Positions 34,605-43,400 of a DNA stretch of 64,000 nt are shown here, one piece after another (within the stretch, counting starts at the first letter, position 1; each line of letters starts with the position of its first letter). Under the pieces are notes generated by a model. It did no database searches, was not told the origin of the DNA, and saw nothing but the letters and a program-made list of their open reading frames with translations. The DNA lies in contig NZ_FTNR01000014.1 in NCBI RefSeq assembly GCF_900156475.1, forward strand, positions 1 through 64,000, written 5' to 3'. Position numbers and translations under genes: made by a program. The stretch comes from Natronorubrum thiooxidans (GTDB lineage: Archaea; Halobacteriota; Halobacteria; Halobacteriales; Natrialbaceae).

Positions 34605-35444
34605 ATGGACTGGGACACCCCCGTAGTCGACGGGCGCGACCTCGCGCGCACCTACGACGGCGGGGCATACAGTGATCCGTGGGCGGCCGTCCTCGATTAT
34701 CAGGCAGTGCTGCGATACGCGAGTCAGCATCCGAACAAAGGCTCCTACGCGATCTCGAATGCGCTGGAGCTACCACGTGGGCGCGTTCGTGGGTGGACTG
34801 ACGGCGGGAAGCCGGATGCCGCCCGCGGGATCGAGATCGCCCGCGACTACGGCTGGTTGGATGCGACGATGCAAGACCAGACGTTTCTCGCACTGAACAC
34901 GCTCGTCGCGAACGTGTTCTCCGGCGGCTCGATCGCCACCGAGACGTTCGTCCCCTCCTTCGCATTGAACCATCGCGATCACCGCTCGCACGTGATCGAC
35001 GCCCTCGAAGGAGTCGGTATCGGGTACGAGTTCTACCACGAGGATGCCGACTCGCGAGCAACGGAGGTTCGACCGACGACCGCCGGTTCGGTCTTGGGCC
35101 GAACGCTTGCGGTCCTCGGTGCGCCAGTTGGGCCGAAGGCGCGACTCGAGGACTTCACGTTACCGTGGTATCTCGATGAAGCGCCCTTCGAAGTCCGCGA
35201 GATGTTCGTTTTGGCGTATCTCGCGAACCGAGCGATCCACCAGCGAACGAAAGAGACCGTCCAGATCCAAGAGGAACGCGACAAATCCTATCGCGACGAG
35301 CTGGCAGCGCTGATCGAAGACGTCGCGAAGGAACCCGTCACCTCCGGCGAGCGAATGGTGACGATCTCGGCCGACGCCGCGCGATCGCTTGGACTCCAGC
35401 CGCGGTATCGTACACCGACTGGAACGACCGAACCCAGCGAGTAG
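34605..35444 (+). CDS. Helix-turn-helix protein with LAGLIDADG-like core
   Basis: A 279-residue protein from ATG 34605 (ATG 34563 is an alternative). The N-terminus has a homeodomain-like HTH: HPNKGSYAISNALELPRGRV. A middle region (HRDHRSHVIDALEGVGIGYE, LPWYLDEAPFEVREMFVLAY) has the spacing of a degenerate LAGLIDADG domain without the acidic catalytic residues, as in WhiA-type regulators. A coiled acidic helix follows. The likely role is a DNA-binding regulator of the provirus rather than an active endonuclease. Confidence 0.65.
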   Translation: MDWDTPVVDGRDLARTYDGGAYSDPWAAVLDYQAVLRYASQHPNKGSYAISNALELPRGRVRGWTDGGKPDAARGIEIARDYGWLDATMQDQTFLALNTLVANVFSGGSIATETFVPSFALNHRDHRSHVIDALEGVGIGYEFYHEDADSRATEVRPTTAGSVLGRTLAVLGAPVGPKARLEDFTLPWYLDEAPFEVREMFVLAYLANRAIHQRTKETVQIQEERDKSYRDELAALIEDVAKEPVTSGERMVTISADAARSLGLQPRYRTPTGTTEPSE

Positions 35445-35496
35445 CTCCCGATCCTGTGCCTACTCAGGGAACCGGACTTCAGTTCTGCTTGGGGTT

Positions 35497-36039
35497 TTAT
35501 GTTGAAACTTTCTTGACGTGCTCTTCGTCCGGTGTGTGAGCGTTACTGGCTGCCTTCGAAATTGCTTCCGCGAACTCGAGAGACGTTTCGTGTAGCTGTA
35601 GCGACTTTGCTACCTCTCCCTCTTGCGTTCGTAGCTGAACAGAAATCTGGCCCTCCTCGGTATCGAAAGCGTATATGAGGGCGATTATACCGCTAATGAG
35701 TCCAGCAGCACCAATCATGATGAACACAGCAGCGATACCTTCCGGCATCTGTGCTTGAAGTGCCAAGGAGACGAGTCCGGTAAAAAGTGCAATCAAACCG
35801 ACTGCTAGACTGTCCGTATTCAGATCGTTTCCTTCTTTTTTCTGGATGTTTACTCCGCCCAAACCATCCAAAAACTGTGATGTAACCGTGATTGTTCCGT
35901 TGTCCTCTTCATTATACGTGAAAAACCGTCTATCGGTTAGTAGGTATGTAACCGAGCCTCTGGTACACGCAGTGATTGCCGTCTCCCCGTCGGCGAGATA
36001 TGATGAGAGTGTTTTTTGTTTCGCTTGTGACAGCGTCAT
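35497..36039 (-). CDS. PH-like domain membrane protein
   Basis: A 180-residue protein. Residues 1-70 resemble a bacterial PH-like (bPH) domain: DGETAITACTRGSVTYLLTD, RRFFTYNEE and GGVNIQKKEGNDL. Two helices follow (SLAVGLIALFTGLVSLALQA and IAAVFIMIGAAGLISGIIAL), then a second beta segment GQISVQLRTQEGEV. Probably located at the membrane; unknown function. Divergent from the orc1 gene; codon use is somewhat AT-richer than neighbours. Confidence 0.68.
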   Translation of the reverse strand: MTLSQAKQKTLSSYLADGETAITACTRGSVTYLLTDRRFFTYNEEDNGTITVTSQFLDGLGGVNIQKKEGNDLNTDSLAVGLIALFTGLVSLALQAQMPEGIAAVFIMIGAAGLISGIIALIYAFDTEEGQISVQLRTQEGEVAKSLQLHETSLEFAEAISKAASNAHTPDEEHVKKVST

Positions 36040-36192
36040 GAATACGTCCTTTCATATCTGTGGTCGGATTAGTCTCTTTCCCTAGCTATCAGCACCGATA
36101 ATTAGCCAGCTACCCTGTCTGAAGACTGTACGCTCGATTCGTGATTTACTCCAACCGTCAGTAATTAATACTGAGTCTGATAGCTATAGCTC

Positions 36193-37206
36193 ATGATTAC
36201 GGACGCTCGAGCACTCGAGACGACCTATCTTCCCCAGGACCTCGAGCACCGGGACGGTCAGATCAGCCAACTCGCCGCAGCGCTGGAGCCCATCACGAAC
36301 GGGATCGGTGGCGAGCATAGCCTGATTTTCGGCCCATCGGGCTCGGGGAAAACGACCCTCGCGAAGTACGTCGTGCGAAAACTCCGTCAAGAGTCGTTCG
36401 GCGTTCGGCGAGCCTACTGGAACTGTATGTCCGGCTCGTCGAAGACGGAGGTGCTCCATGGGCTCGCGCAGGATTCCGGGATCGGGAATCACCTCTCTCG
36501 AGACGGAACGGCTGCCAGCACGTTCATCGAGACGTTTCGAGAAACAGATGATCATATCGTTGCGATCCTCGACGAGGTCGACGTCCTGGAGGACGAGACG
36601 CTCCTGCTGGGGCTCGGTGATCTCCCGAACGTGACGATCGTCGGGATCACCATCGACGAAGACGACTTCTTCGCCAACTACCAGCTGAATGGGCGGGTGA
36701 AATCGCGCTTCTCGAGTGCCGAGACGCTTCGACTTCGGAAGTACACGCACGACGAGTTAGTCGACATTCTGCTTGCGCGGATCGACGCGGGCCTTCGCCC
36801 CGGCGTAATCACGATGGACGTCGTCGAGTACATCGCCGATATCGCAGCTGGCGATGCTCGAGAGGCGATCAAGCACCTCGAAAAAGCCACCAAGCGTGTC
36901 ATGCGAGACGATCGATCACAGATCAGGCACGATGACGTGAACGCAATCCATGGTGCGGCCCGGAGCGATCTACGGCAAGATCACATCGATACCCTGGGAA
37001 CGCACAAGCGATTGTTGTACGATATCGTTGCCGACGCTGGCCGGATCGGTGTCACCGATCTCCATGCGACGTACGAGGAACGGGCCGGTGATCCGAAGCC
37101 GAACCGAACCCGCCGACGGTATCTCTCGACGCTCGTCGACAAGTACGGCTTGCTCGAGACCACTGGGACGGGGAGAGGAAAGAACTACTCGATTCCGGAT
37201 CTCTGA
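36193..37206 (+). CDS. orc1: Orc1/Cdc6-family replication initiator
   Basis: A 337-residue AAA+ initiator. Walker A GPSGSGKTT is at 47-55, Walker B VAILDEVD at 123-130, sensor/arginine region NGRVKSRFSSAETL near 190-200. A lid and C-terminal winged helix (GVTDLHATYEERAG, RRRYLSTLVDKYGLLET) follow, a full-length architecture. It should recognise the 11-bp iterons directly downstream and load MCM. An orc1 gene inside a pleolipovirus-like provirus suggests plasmid-style replication, distinct from rolling-circle types. Inverted repeats lie in its promoter. Confidence 0.92.
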   Translation: MITDARALETTYLPQDLEHRDGQISQLAAALEPITNGIGGEHSLIFGPSGSGKTTLAKYVVRKLRQESFGVRRAYWNCMSGSSKTEVLHGLAQDSGIGNHLSRDGTAASTFIETFRETDDHIVAILDEVDVLEDETLLLGLGDLPNVTIVGITIDEDDFFANYQLNGRVKSRFSSAETLRLRKYTHDELVDILLARIDAGLRPGVITMDVVEYIADIAAGDAREAIKHLEKATKRVMRDDRSQIRHDDVNAIHGAARSDLRQDHIDTLGTHKRLLYDIVADAGRIGVTDLHATYEERAGDPKPNRTRRRYLSTLVDKYGLLETTGTGRGKNYSIPDL

Positions 37207-37217
37207 AGGCGATTTTC

Positions 37218-37314
37218 TTTCCGGACACTTTCCGGCCACTTTCCGGCCACCGGTTTCAGTCTCTCTCAGTGCTGTTTTCAGGCGGTATATTGAATATCGG
37301 CGTTTTCCGGCCAC
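37218..37314. other. Candidate replication origin iterons
   Basis: Three head-to-tail 11-bp repeats TTTCCGGACAC (37218-37228), TTTCCGGCCAC (37229-37239), TTTCCGGCCAC (37240-37250) and a fourth TTTCCGGCCAC at 37304-37314. An AT-rich GGTATATTGAATAT lies between at 37284-37297. They begin 11 bp after the orc1 stop. The spacing of one helical turn and the initiator gene beside them fit an origin. Confidence 0.65.
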
Positions 37315-37356
37315 TACCGGTGTAGGAATATGGGGGCTTCGTTCCTTCCCCCGTGT

Positions 37357-37650
37357 ATGTCACGGATCGCAACTAGATCTGAATCAAACGCAACGAATTC
37401 ACTCGAGGAGATCGCTGTCGATCTCCCGGACGGACGAACGGCTCGAGTCGAGATTACGGGACTGCCAACGAATCATGCACGTGTCGACGTGCGGATTCCG
37501 AACGGCCGTCGCTGGATCTTCGGCGTGAACGGCGATATTGCTGGGCTCGTGATGGTCCTCAACCAGAACGGTCAGCGTGTCGACGACGAGCTTCCGACGT
37601 GGATCGAACCGGTGATCCAGCGGACCGGACTCAAGGGGATCGATTCGTGA
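37357..37650 (+). CDS. Small provirus protein
   Basis: A 97-residue protein. Starting at ATG 37357 gives a disordered Ser/Thr start then IAVDLPDGRTARVEITGLPT, VRIPNGRRWIFGVNGDIAG and LPTWIEPVIQRTGLKGI. The beta-strand pattern suggests a small nucleic-acid-binding barrel. I know related short proteins next to haloarchaeal plasmid regulators but no function. ATG 37330 is an alternative start. Confidence 0.6.
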   Translation: MSRIATRSESNATNSLEEIAVDLPDGRTARVEITGLPTNHARVDVRIPNGRRWIFGVNGDIAGLVMVLNQNGQRVDDELPTWIEPVIQRTGLKGIDS

Positions 37651-37655
37651 GTCGG

Positions 37656-37922
37656 TCAGCTGTCGGTCGGCTCGAGGTCGGCCGCATCGAGATCGCCCGC
37701 GAGATACTGCTCGCCGAGGTCGGTAATCTCGTAGTACCCGCGCTCGACTCGAGTGACGAGCCCATAGTCGACGAGAGCCGAAAGCCGGCGAGTGACCTCT
37801 TCGCGGCTTCGCTCGATGTTCTTTGCGAGCACTGCTGGAGAGAGAATCAGACCCGACGAATCCAACGCCTCGAGAACTCGATCGTCGGTCGGCTGTTGCA
37901 TCCAATCGCCGGGCTGTCGCAT
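37656..37922 (-). CDS. PhiH1-repressor-like winged-helix regulator
   Basis: An 88-residue protein with the haloarchaeal phage phiH1 repressor layout: MRQPGDWMQQPTDDRVLEAL, then LSPAVLAKNIERSREEVTRR (recognition helix) and YYEITDLGEQYLAGDLDAAD. The family is named after the phage phiH lysogeny repressor. It is divergent from the PadR/integrase operon across 234 bp containing inverted repeats, so it probably controls the integrase operon and its own gene. Confidence 0.85.
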   Translation of the reverse strand: MRQPGDWMQQPTDDRVLEALDSSGLILSPAVLAKNIERSREEVTRRLSALVDYGLVTRVERGYYEITDLGEQYLAGDLDAADLEPTDS

Positions 37923-37996
37923 ACGTCATCTGTGTCAGAACGAAAGGATACGCCTACCGGTACGACGATCAAATATCAACGTATAGCGAGAGATAG

Positions 37997-38035
37997 CTCA
38001 CTAACTAGTGAGAGATTTTATAGTGATGGAGTCAC
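37997..38035. promoter_or_regulatory. Two inverted repeats, candidate operators
   Basis: CTCACT-AACT-AGTGAG (37997-38012) and GTGA-TGGAG-TCAC (about 38023-38035) lie in the divergent region between the phiH1-like repressor and the PadR/integrase operon. GAGAGAT occurs on both sides of the first. The palindromes are of the size bound by dimeric winged-helix repressors. Confidence 0.5.
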
Positions 38036-38156
38036 GACTAATCTGATAACGCGAGTTACACGCGGGCCTGACTGTCTGTCGGGCCCATTGCAAGAATGCG
38101 GTCCGGTGCTAGGGACACCGGGTCCGCGCGGCTCGCGTAATCCAGGTACGCAAGCC

Positions 38157-38585
38157 ATGTACGACGACCATTCGCGGGGTCTTGAAAGCCCCGACCGACC
38201 AGCAGCATCGACTGTTACTGACCAGCGCATCGTTGCGGACGGCGGCACGACGTGGAGCGACCTCACAGGGTTTCAGCGAGACTGTCTTGAGGCGATCGCC
38301 CGACTCGAGCGCGACGACGAGCGATGTCATGGGCTCGGTATCAAACAGAAACTCGAGCAGCAGTACGCGGCGGTGAACCACGGGCGGCTGTATACGAACT
38401 TAGACGCAGTCGTTGAGTATGGGCTCGTCGAGAAGTCCGCTTTCGACAAGCGAACGAACGAGTACACCCTGACAGATAGCGGGTATGCACTTCTGTACCA
38501 GCGCGTAGAGCGTCTTGCGGACGCTTGCGAAATGGGGATCGCTGTCACCGACGGTTCGGGAACCGGTGATCGCGATGGCGAGTGA
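38157..38585 (+). CDS. PadR-family transcriptional regulator
   Basis: A 142-residue protein. The core LTGFQRDCLEAIARLERD, LGIKQKLEQQYAAVNHGRLY, TNLDAVVEYGLVEKSAFDKR and NEYTLTDSGYALL is a PadR winged helix. The N-terminal 40 residues are disordered. It leads an operon with the 105-residue gene and integrase (overlaps of 11 and 4 bp). Such regulators next to haloarchaeal integrases may control integration. Confidence 0.88.
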   Translation: MYDDHSRGLESPDRPAASTVTDQRIVADGGTTWSDLTGFQRDCLEAIARLERDDERCHGLGIKQKLEQQYAAVNHGRLYTNLDAVVEYGLVEKSAFDKRTNEYTLTDSGYALLYQRVERLADACEMGIAVTDGSGTGDRDGE

Positions 38586-38892
38586 CGAACTCCTTGCACT
38601 CGAGGCTCAGACAACGACTTTCGAGCGTCAAGCTGAGGCACTCGAGGCAGTCGCGACAGAACTGCGGTATCAGAACGCGGTTCTGTGTGAGCACCTGGAG
38701 GCGATGGACGAACTCGTTGCGCGCGTGTCTGATCACCACGTCGCCGAGGACGAGCCCCGTGATCGATCCGGCCGTGCACTCCAGAGGGATGTTCGGGATC
38801 GGCTGTTCGATCGCGATCGAACCGAAGATGAGACCCCGGAGTTCCGCTGGGGGTCGCCCGAGAACTGGCAGTGCGCCGAGAGCAAAAAATGA
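38575..38892 (+). CDS. Small coiled-coil protein upstream of the integrase
   Basis: A 105-residue acidic protein. The first 60 residues form a heptad helix (LALEAQTTTFERQAEALEAV, ATELRYQNAVLCEHLEAMDE). The end FRWGSPENW may bind a partner. ATG 38575 overlaps the PadR stop, and its TGA overlaps the integrase ATG (ATGA). SNJ2-type integrases are described as using two small neighbour proteins that help integration; this and the PadR gene sit in equivalent positions, an inference. Confidence 0.68.
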   Translation: MASDELLALEAQTTTFERQAEALEAVATELRYQNAVLCEHLEAMDELVARVSDHHVAEDEPRDRSGRALQRDVRDRLFDRDRTEDETPEFRWGSPENWQCAESKK

Positions 38893-39911
38893 GACGGCCC
38901 AACGAGCTGACGCCACGCGAAGCGTGGCACCGATATCTCGACGGTCGTCGGACGGAGATCACCGACGAAACTGCATCGACGTACCACTACCGACTGAAGC
39001 TGTTCGTCGAGTGGTGCGAGGAAAACGAGGTTGAGACCGTGTCGGAACTGACGGGATGGATTCTCGATCAGTACGAAAGTGCCCGCTCGGGCGAGGGCGT
39101 TGCGGCGACGACGCTCCACAACGAGATGGAAACGCTCCAGTCGTTCGTCGAGTACCTCGAGCGGATCGAAGCCGTCGACGACGGGCTCGCTAATCGCGTG
39201 AACATTCCCGATATCCCGTCCGACGAGCGATCCCGCGAAACGAAACTCGAGGCCGATCGCGCACTCGCACTGATTCGTCACTATCGCACGAGCGAGCAGG
39301 CGGGCTCGCGAAATCACGCACTGCTCGAAGTCGCCTGGCATACAGGCGCTCGGTTAGGCGGGATTCGAGCGCTGGATCTCCGAGACTTCGATGCCGGTGA
39401 ACAGACACTCGAGTTCGTTCACCGGCCGGAGACTGATACCCCACTGAAAAACAAACGCAAGGGCGAACGGATCGTTGGGATTCGTGACGGCGTTGCGACG
39501 GCACTGAAACGGTACATCCAGTCCGAACGGTGGGACAAGCACGACGATCACGGTCGTCAACCTCTGTTTTCGTCACTCCAGGGCCGTGCGTCGACGAACA
39601 CGATGCGTGCCTGGATGTACACCGCGACGTTCCCCTGTAATCGCGGCCCATGCCCACACGGACACGAACCGGAGACCTGCGAGTTCCGTAGTCATACGCA
39701 CGCGAGTAAGTGTCCGTCCTCGAGGGCACCGCATCACGTTCGGACGGGTTCGATTACCTGGCACCAAGATCGCGGTGTTCCTCGCGAGGTCACGTCGGAG
39801 CGCGTGAACGCCTCGCAGAACGTCATTGATCGGTACTACGACAAGGCAACGAAACGCGAGCGGATGGAGCTTCGCCGCCGTCCGCATCTCGAAAAACTCG
39901 AAATCGAATGA
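38889..39911 (+). CDS. int: Tyrosine recombinase/integrase
   Basis: A 340-residue integrase. The N-terminal SAM-like core-binding domain (TASTYHYRLKLFVEWCEENE) precedes the catalytic domain: Arg155 in HTGARLGGIR, His282-x-x-Arg285 in APHHVRTG, His292 in TWHQDRG and the nucleophile Tyr316/317 in IDRYYDKA. Between the Arg and His motifs is a Cys/His cluster (CNRGPCPHGHE, CEF, HTHASKC), probably a zinc-binding insert. The gene sits 68 bp from attR, remains intact on integration and overlaps its upstream partner by 4 bp. It belongs with the integrases of temperate pleolipoviruses by architecture. Confidence 0.92.
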   Translation: MRRPNELTPREAWHRYLDGRRTEITDETASTYHYRLKLFVEWCEENEVETVSELTGWILDQYESARSGEGVAATTLHNEMETLQSFVEYLERIEAVDDGLANRVNIPDIPSDERSRETKLEADRALALIRHYRTSEQAGSRNHALLEVAWHTGARLGGIRALDLRDFDAGEQTLEFVHRPETDTPLKNKRKGERIVGIRDGVATALKRYIQSERWDKHDDHGRQPLFSSLQGRASTNTMRAWMYTATFPCNRGPCPHGHEPETCEFRSHTHASKCPSSRAPHHVRTGSITWHQDRGVPREVTSERVNASQNVIDRYYDKATKRERMELRRRPHLEKLEIE

Positions 39912-39979
39912 GAGACATGATCCTGACAGTTAGCGGTTTGATCGACGCACAGTATTGCGATTATCAACCTAGTTCCAAA

Positions 39980-39995
39980 CCGGGCGATCCCATAC
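39980..39995. other. attR (provirus right attachment site)
   Basis: CCGGGCGATCCCATAC, identical to 18343-18358 in tRNA-Pro. Immediately upstream (GTTCCAAA versus GTTCAAAT in the tRNA) similarity breaks up, so the exchanged core is within these 16 bp. Confidence 0.9.
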
Positions 39996-40417
39996 TGTTG
40001 TTGTGAACAACTCTGCCAGCATAGCAGTCAGACCGTGGCAGAGTGTTGCAGTTGATCGAGCGGTTGTCCGAAGCACCGGTTCCCGAGCGAGCGTCGAATT
40101 ACGACCGCTGCTGTCACGAACGGATCAGTGAGCGCTGTCGTCCCAACTGCATAGCGCACTAATCACAAGAGAGCGTGCGTGTAGCCGTCTATTCAGCAGG
40201 ACGTACCAAAACAGATTGGCCGTACATACATAACCGAACGAAACCAAGCCCAACTGTGGCCACGTAAACAGGGAATACAGGAAACGGTGTGTGCGTTTCC
40301 GGCGCAGTGCTGGAGACGATCCTCGAACGGCCGGTTCGATGTGGCCCGAAATCGGTCCGTTCAGTTTCGGCTCGCTTTGCGACCATTTATACCCGATGGC
40401 AAACCTAGAACAGTGCA
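39996..40417. other. Gene-free region between attR and mcm
   Basis: No gene seen in about 420 bp. An 8-bp stem CTCTGCCA/TGGCAGAG (40011-40018 with 40036-40043) might be the old terminator of the tRNA-Pro transcript, displaced by the integration. The promoter of mcm is at its end: TTTATACC at 40386-40393, about 28 bp before the start codon, implying a leaderless mRNA. Confidence 0.55.
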
Positions 40418-43400
40418 ATGGCGCAAGCGGGAAATTCTGAACTCGTCGACTCGTTCGAGCAATTCTTCCGCAACTACTACGACAACGAAATCAAGCAGCT
40501 TGCGCAGCGATACCCCAACGAGCAGCGGTCGCTTCACGTCGACTGGCAGGATCTCTACCGGTTCGACCCAGACCTTGCTGATGACTTTCTGAACCAGCCC
40601 GAACAGCTACAACGGTACGCCGAAGAAGCGCTGCGGCTGTACGACCTGCCGATCGACGTCAGTCTTGGCCAGGCCCACGTCCGGGTCGAAAACCTGCCGG
40701 AGACGGAGTCACCCGAGATCCGGGATATTCGCGCCCGGGACATGAACTCCCTCGTCCAGGTCCACGGCATCGTTCGAAAAGCGACCGACGTCCGGCCGAA
40801 GATCGAAGAGGCCGCCTTCGAGTGCCAGCTCTGTGGTACGCTGACACGCATTCCACAGTCCAGCGGTGATTTTCAGGAACCCCACGAATGCCAGGGCTGT
40901 GAGCGACAGGGGCCGTTTCAGGTCAATTTCGACCAGTCGGAGTTCGTCGACTCTCAAAAACTCCGGATGCAGGAGAGCCCCGAAGGCCTTCGCGGCGGCG
41001 AAACGCCGCAATCGCTCGACGTCCATATCGAAGACGACATCACCGGCGAAGTCACCCCCGGCGACCACGTCTCGGCGACTGGGGTCTTGCGACTTGAGCA
41101 ACAGGGCAACGACCAGGAGAAATCGCCCGTCTTCGATTTCTACATGGAGGGGATGTCCGTCACCGTTGACGAAGAGCAGTTCGAGGACATGGACATCACC
41201 GAGGATGACAAGAAGGCGATCTACGAGATCTCTAACCGAGACGACATCTACGAACAGATGGTCGCCTCCATCGCGCCCTCAATCTACGGCTACGAACAGG
41301 AGAAACTGGCGATGATCCTCCAGCTGTTTTCGGGCGTCACAAAGCAGTTGCCCGATGGCTCGAGGATTCGTGGCGACCTGCATATGCTGCTTATCGGTGA
41401 TCCTGGTACTGGCAAATCCCAGATGCTCAGCTACATCAAAAACATCGCTCCTCGAGCCGTCTACACCTCTGGCAAGGGGTCGTCCTCGGCAGGGCTGACG
41501 GCTGCTGCGGTTCGTGACGATTTCGGCGACGGCCAGCAGTGGACCCTCGAGGCCGGCGCGCTCGTTCTGGCCGACCGGGGGATCGCCGCAGTTGACGAAC
41601 TCGACAAAATGCGGTGTGTCACAGGCGATACGCTGGTCCATACTGGTGACGGAATCGAACCGATTCGTGAGCTTGCACACGAGTCGATAGCTGGCGGTTC
41701 GATCGAAGAACTCGAGAACGGCCGGACGATCCGAGATGTCGACATGGACGTCTGGACCATGACTGCAGACGGAACCGTGGTCAGACGCAACGTTCTCGCG
41801 ATACATGAATACGACGCACCAGACATACTCCGGAACGTCGAACTGGAGAGCGGAGAGCAACTAACGACTACCGCAGACCATCCGTTCTTCGTCTTGGAAG
41901 ACGGGAAACGCAAAGAACGTCAGGCCCAGCATCTTCGCGAAGGCGACTGGGTGTACGTTCCTGAGACGATTCCAACGGAGATCACGGACGGTGGAGCCAG
42001 CGTACTCCCCGCTACCGATACGGAACCGGAAGCAAATGAAATGACCCCCGCTCACGGAGCGGTGCTGGGCTATATCGCTGGTGATGGGAACATCTTCTAC
42101 GATCGAGAGGGTGGAAGCTACGGATTCCGCTTTACGAATACGGAAGAAGAACTCCTGGGCGACTTCGAAGCGGTCTGTGAAGCGGCGTTCGATACGCACG
42201 CCGTTCGGCATCCGAGTGAGAAGCTGAGTGACGGTGTCGAAACGGTTCGCGTCCACGGAAAACAGTACGTCAACGACCTTCTCGAATCGGGTGCGAACCT
42301 CGAGACCTACGATGGAAAACGGCTCCCCGAGGCGATAACGAACGCATCCCGACCGACGAAAGCAGCGTTCGTTCGTGCCCTCGCAGACTCCGAAGGGACA
42401 GTCGACAAACGGGCTGTCAAAATCTACTCCTCGAGCTACGAACTGCTCCTCGGAACGAAGATGCTCCTGCTCGAATTTGGGATCTCGAGTCAGATACAGA
42501 CGCGTGCTCGCGACGACGGGCGTAACTTGTTCGTGCTCGTGATTACGTCTAATCAGTCGCTCGAAGCATTCGAGCAGCACATCGGATTCACCCTCGACCG
42601 AAAACAGCGATCGCTGGAACAGGCCTGCGAACGAACGACGGGGACCCGAACGATCGTAGATGTACTGCCCGAGTGTGGCGACTTGTTCGAACAGGCACGT
42701 GGCGCACTCCGATTACATCAATCCGAGTGTGGGCTCGAGAGCGATTCGACCTACTGCAACTTCGAAAACGGAGATGCGAACGCATCGCTTCGACTCTCGG
42801 AATCCATCCTCGAGACGTTCGAAGAGCGGAACGCAGCGGCCGGCGATCATCACAGTGAACTTGCTTCTGAGACGTCTTGGGAACGACTCGAGGAACTTCG
42901 AGAGCAGTACCACGTCTCACAGCGGGAACTATCCGCAGAGATGCCGTGTTCCCAGCAGCGGTTGTCCGCTCAATGGGGATGCGATACTGATCTTCGAGAG
43001 CGCGTGCGGAGCCGACTACGTGATCGACTCGAAACGCCTGCCTCGGTCGATCTCGAGCCGCTCCAAGCGTTGATCAAGAGTGACGTAAAGTGGCGTCGCG
43101 TGACCGCAGTAGACTCAGTAGCTGCCCGAGAACACACCGACACCAGAATACGGGTTCTCGAACAACAACTCGCCGACGAAATCGGCGTTTCGACCGTCGA
43201 TTCGATTCGAGAGCGAGCGCGTTCGTTGCTCGAGACGGACGAACCGGTCGAAACGTGGGACGCACTCCGGGAGCGACTCGAAACGTACGGCGTTTCGTTC
43301 CAGCACGTTGCTGCGGAGATGGATGTCACGGGATCAACGGTCTCACGGTGGTTCTCGGGAGCCGTTGATGTCGGCAATTTCGATACCGTCCACTCCGTCT

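Noticed and set aside
37218-37250. Tandem 11-bp repeats as CRISPR or microsatellite
   Set aside because: Too short for CRISPR repeats and no spacers. The position after orc1 and a fourth separate copy favour initiator binding sites.
39971-39995. Second tRNA-Pro gene at attR
   Set aside because: Only the last part of the acceptor/T arm is present; no anticodon arm precedes it. It is the duplicated attachment sequence.
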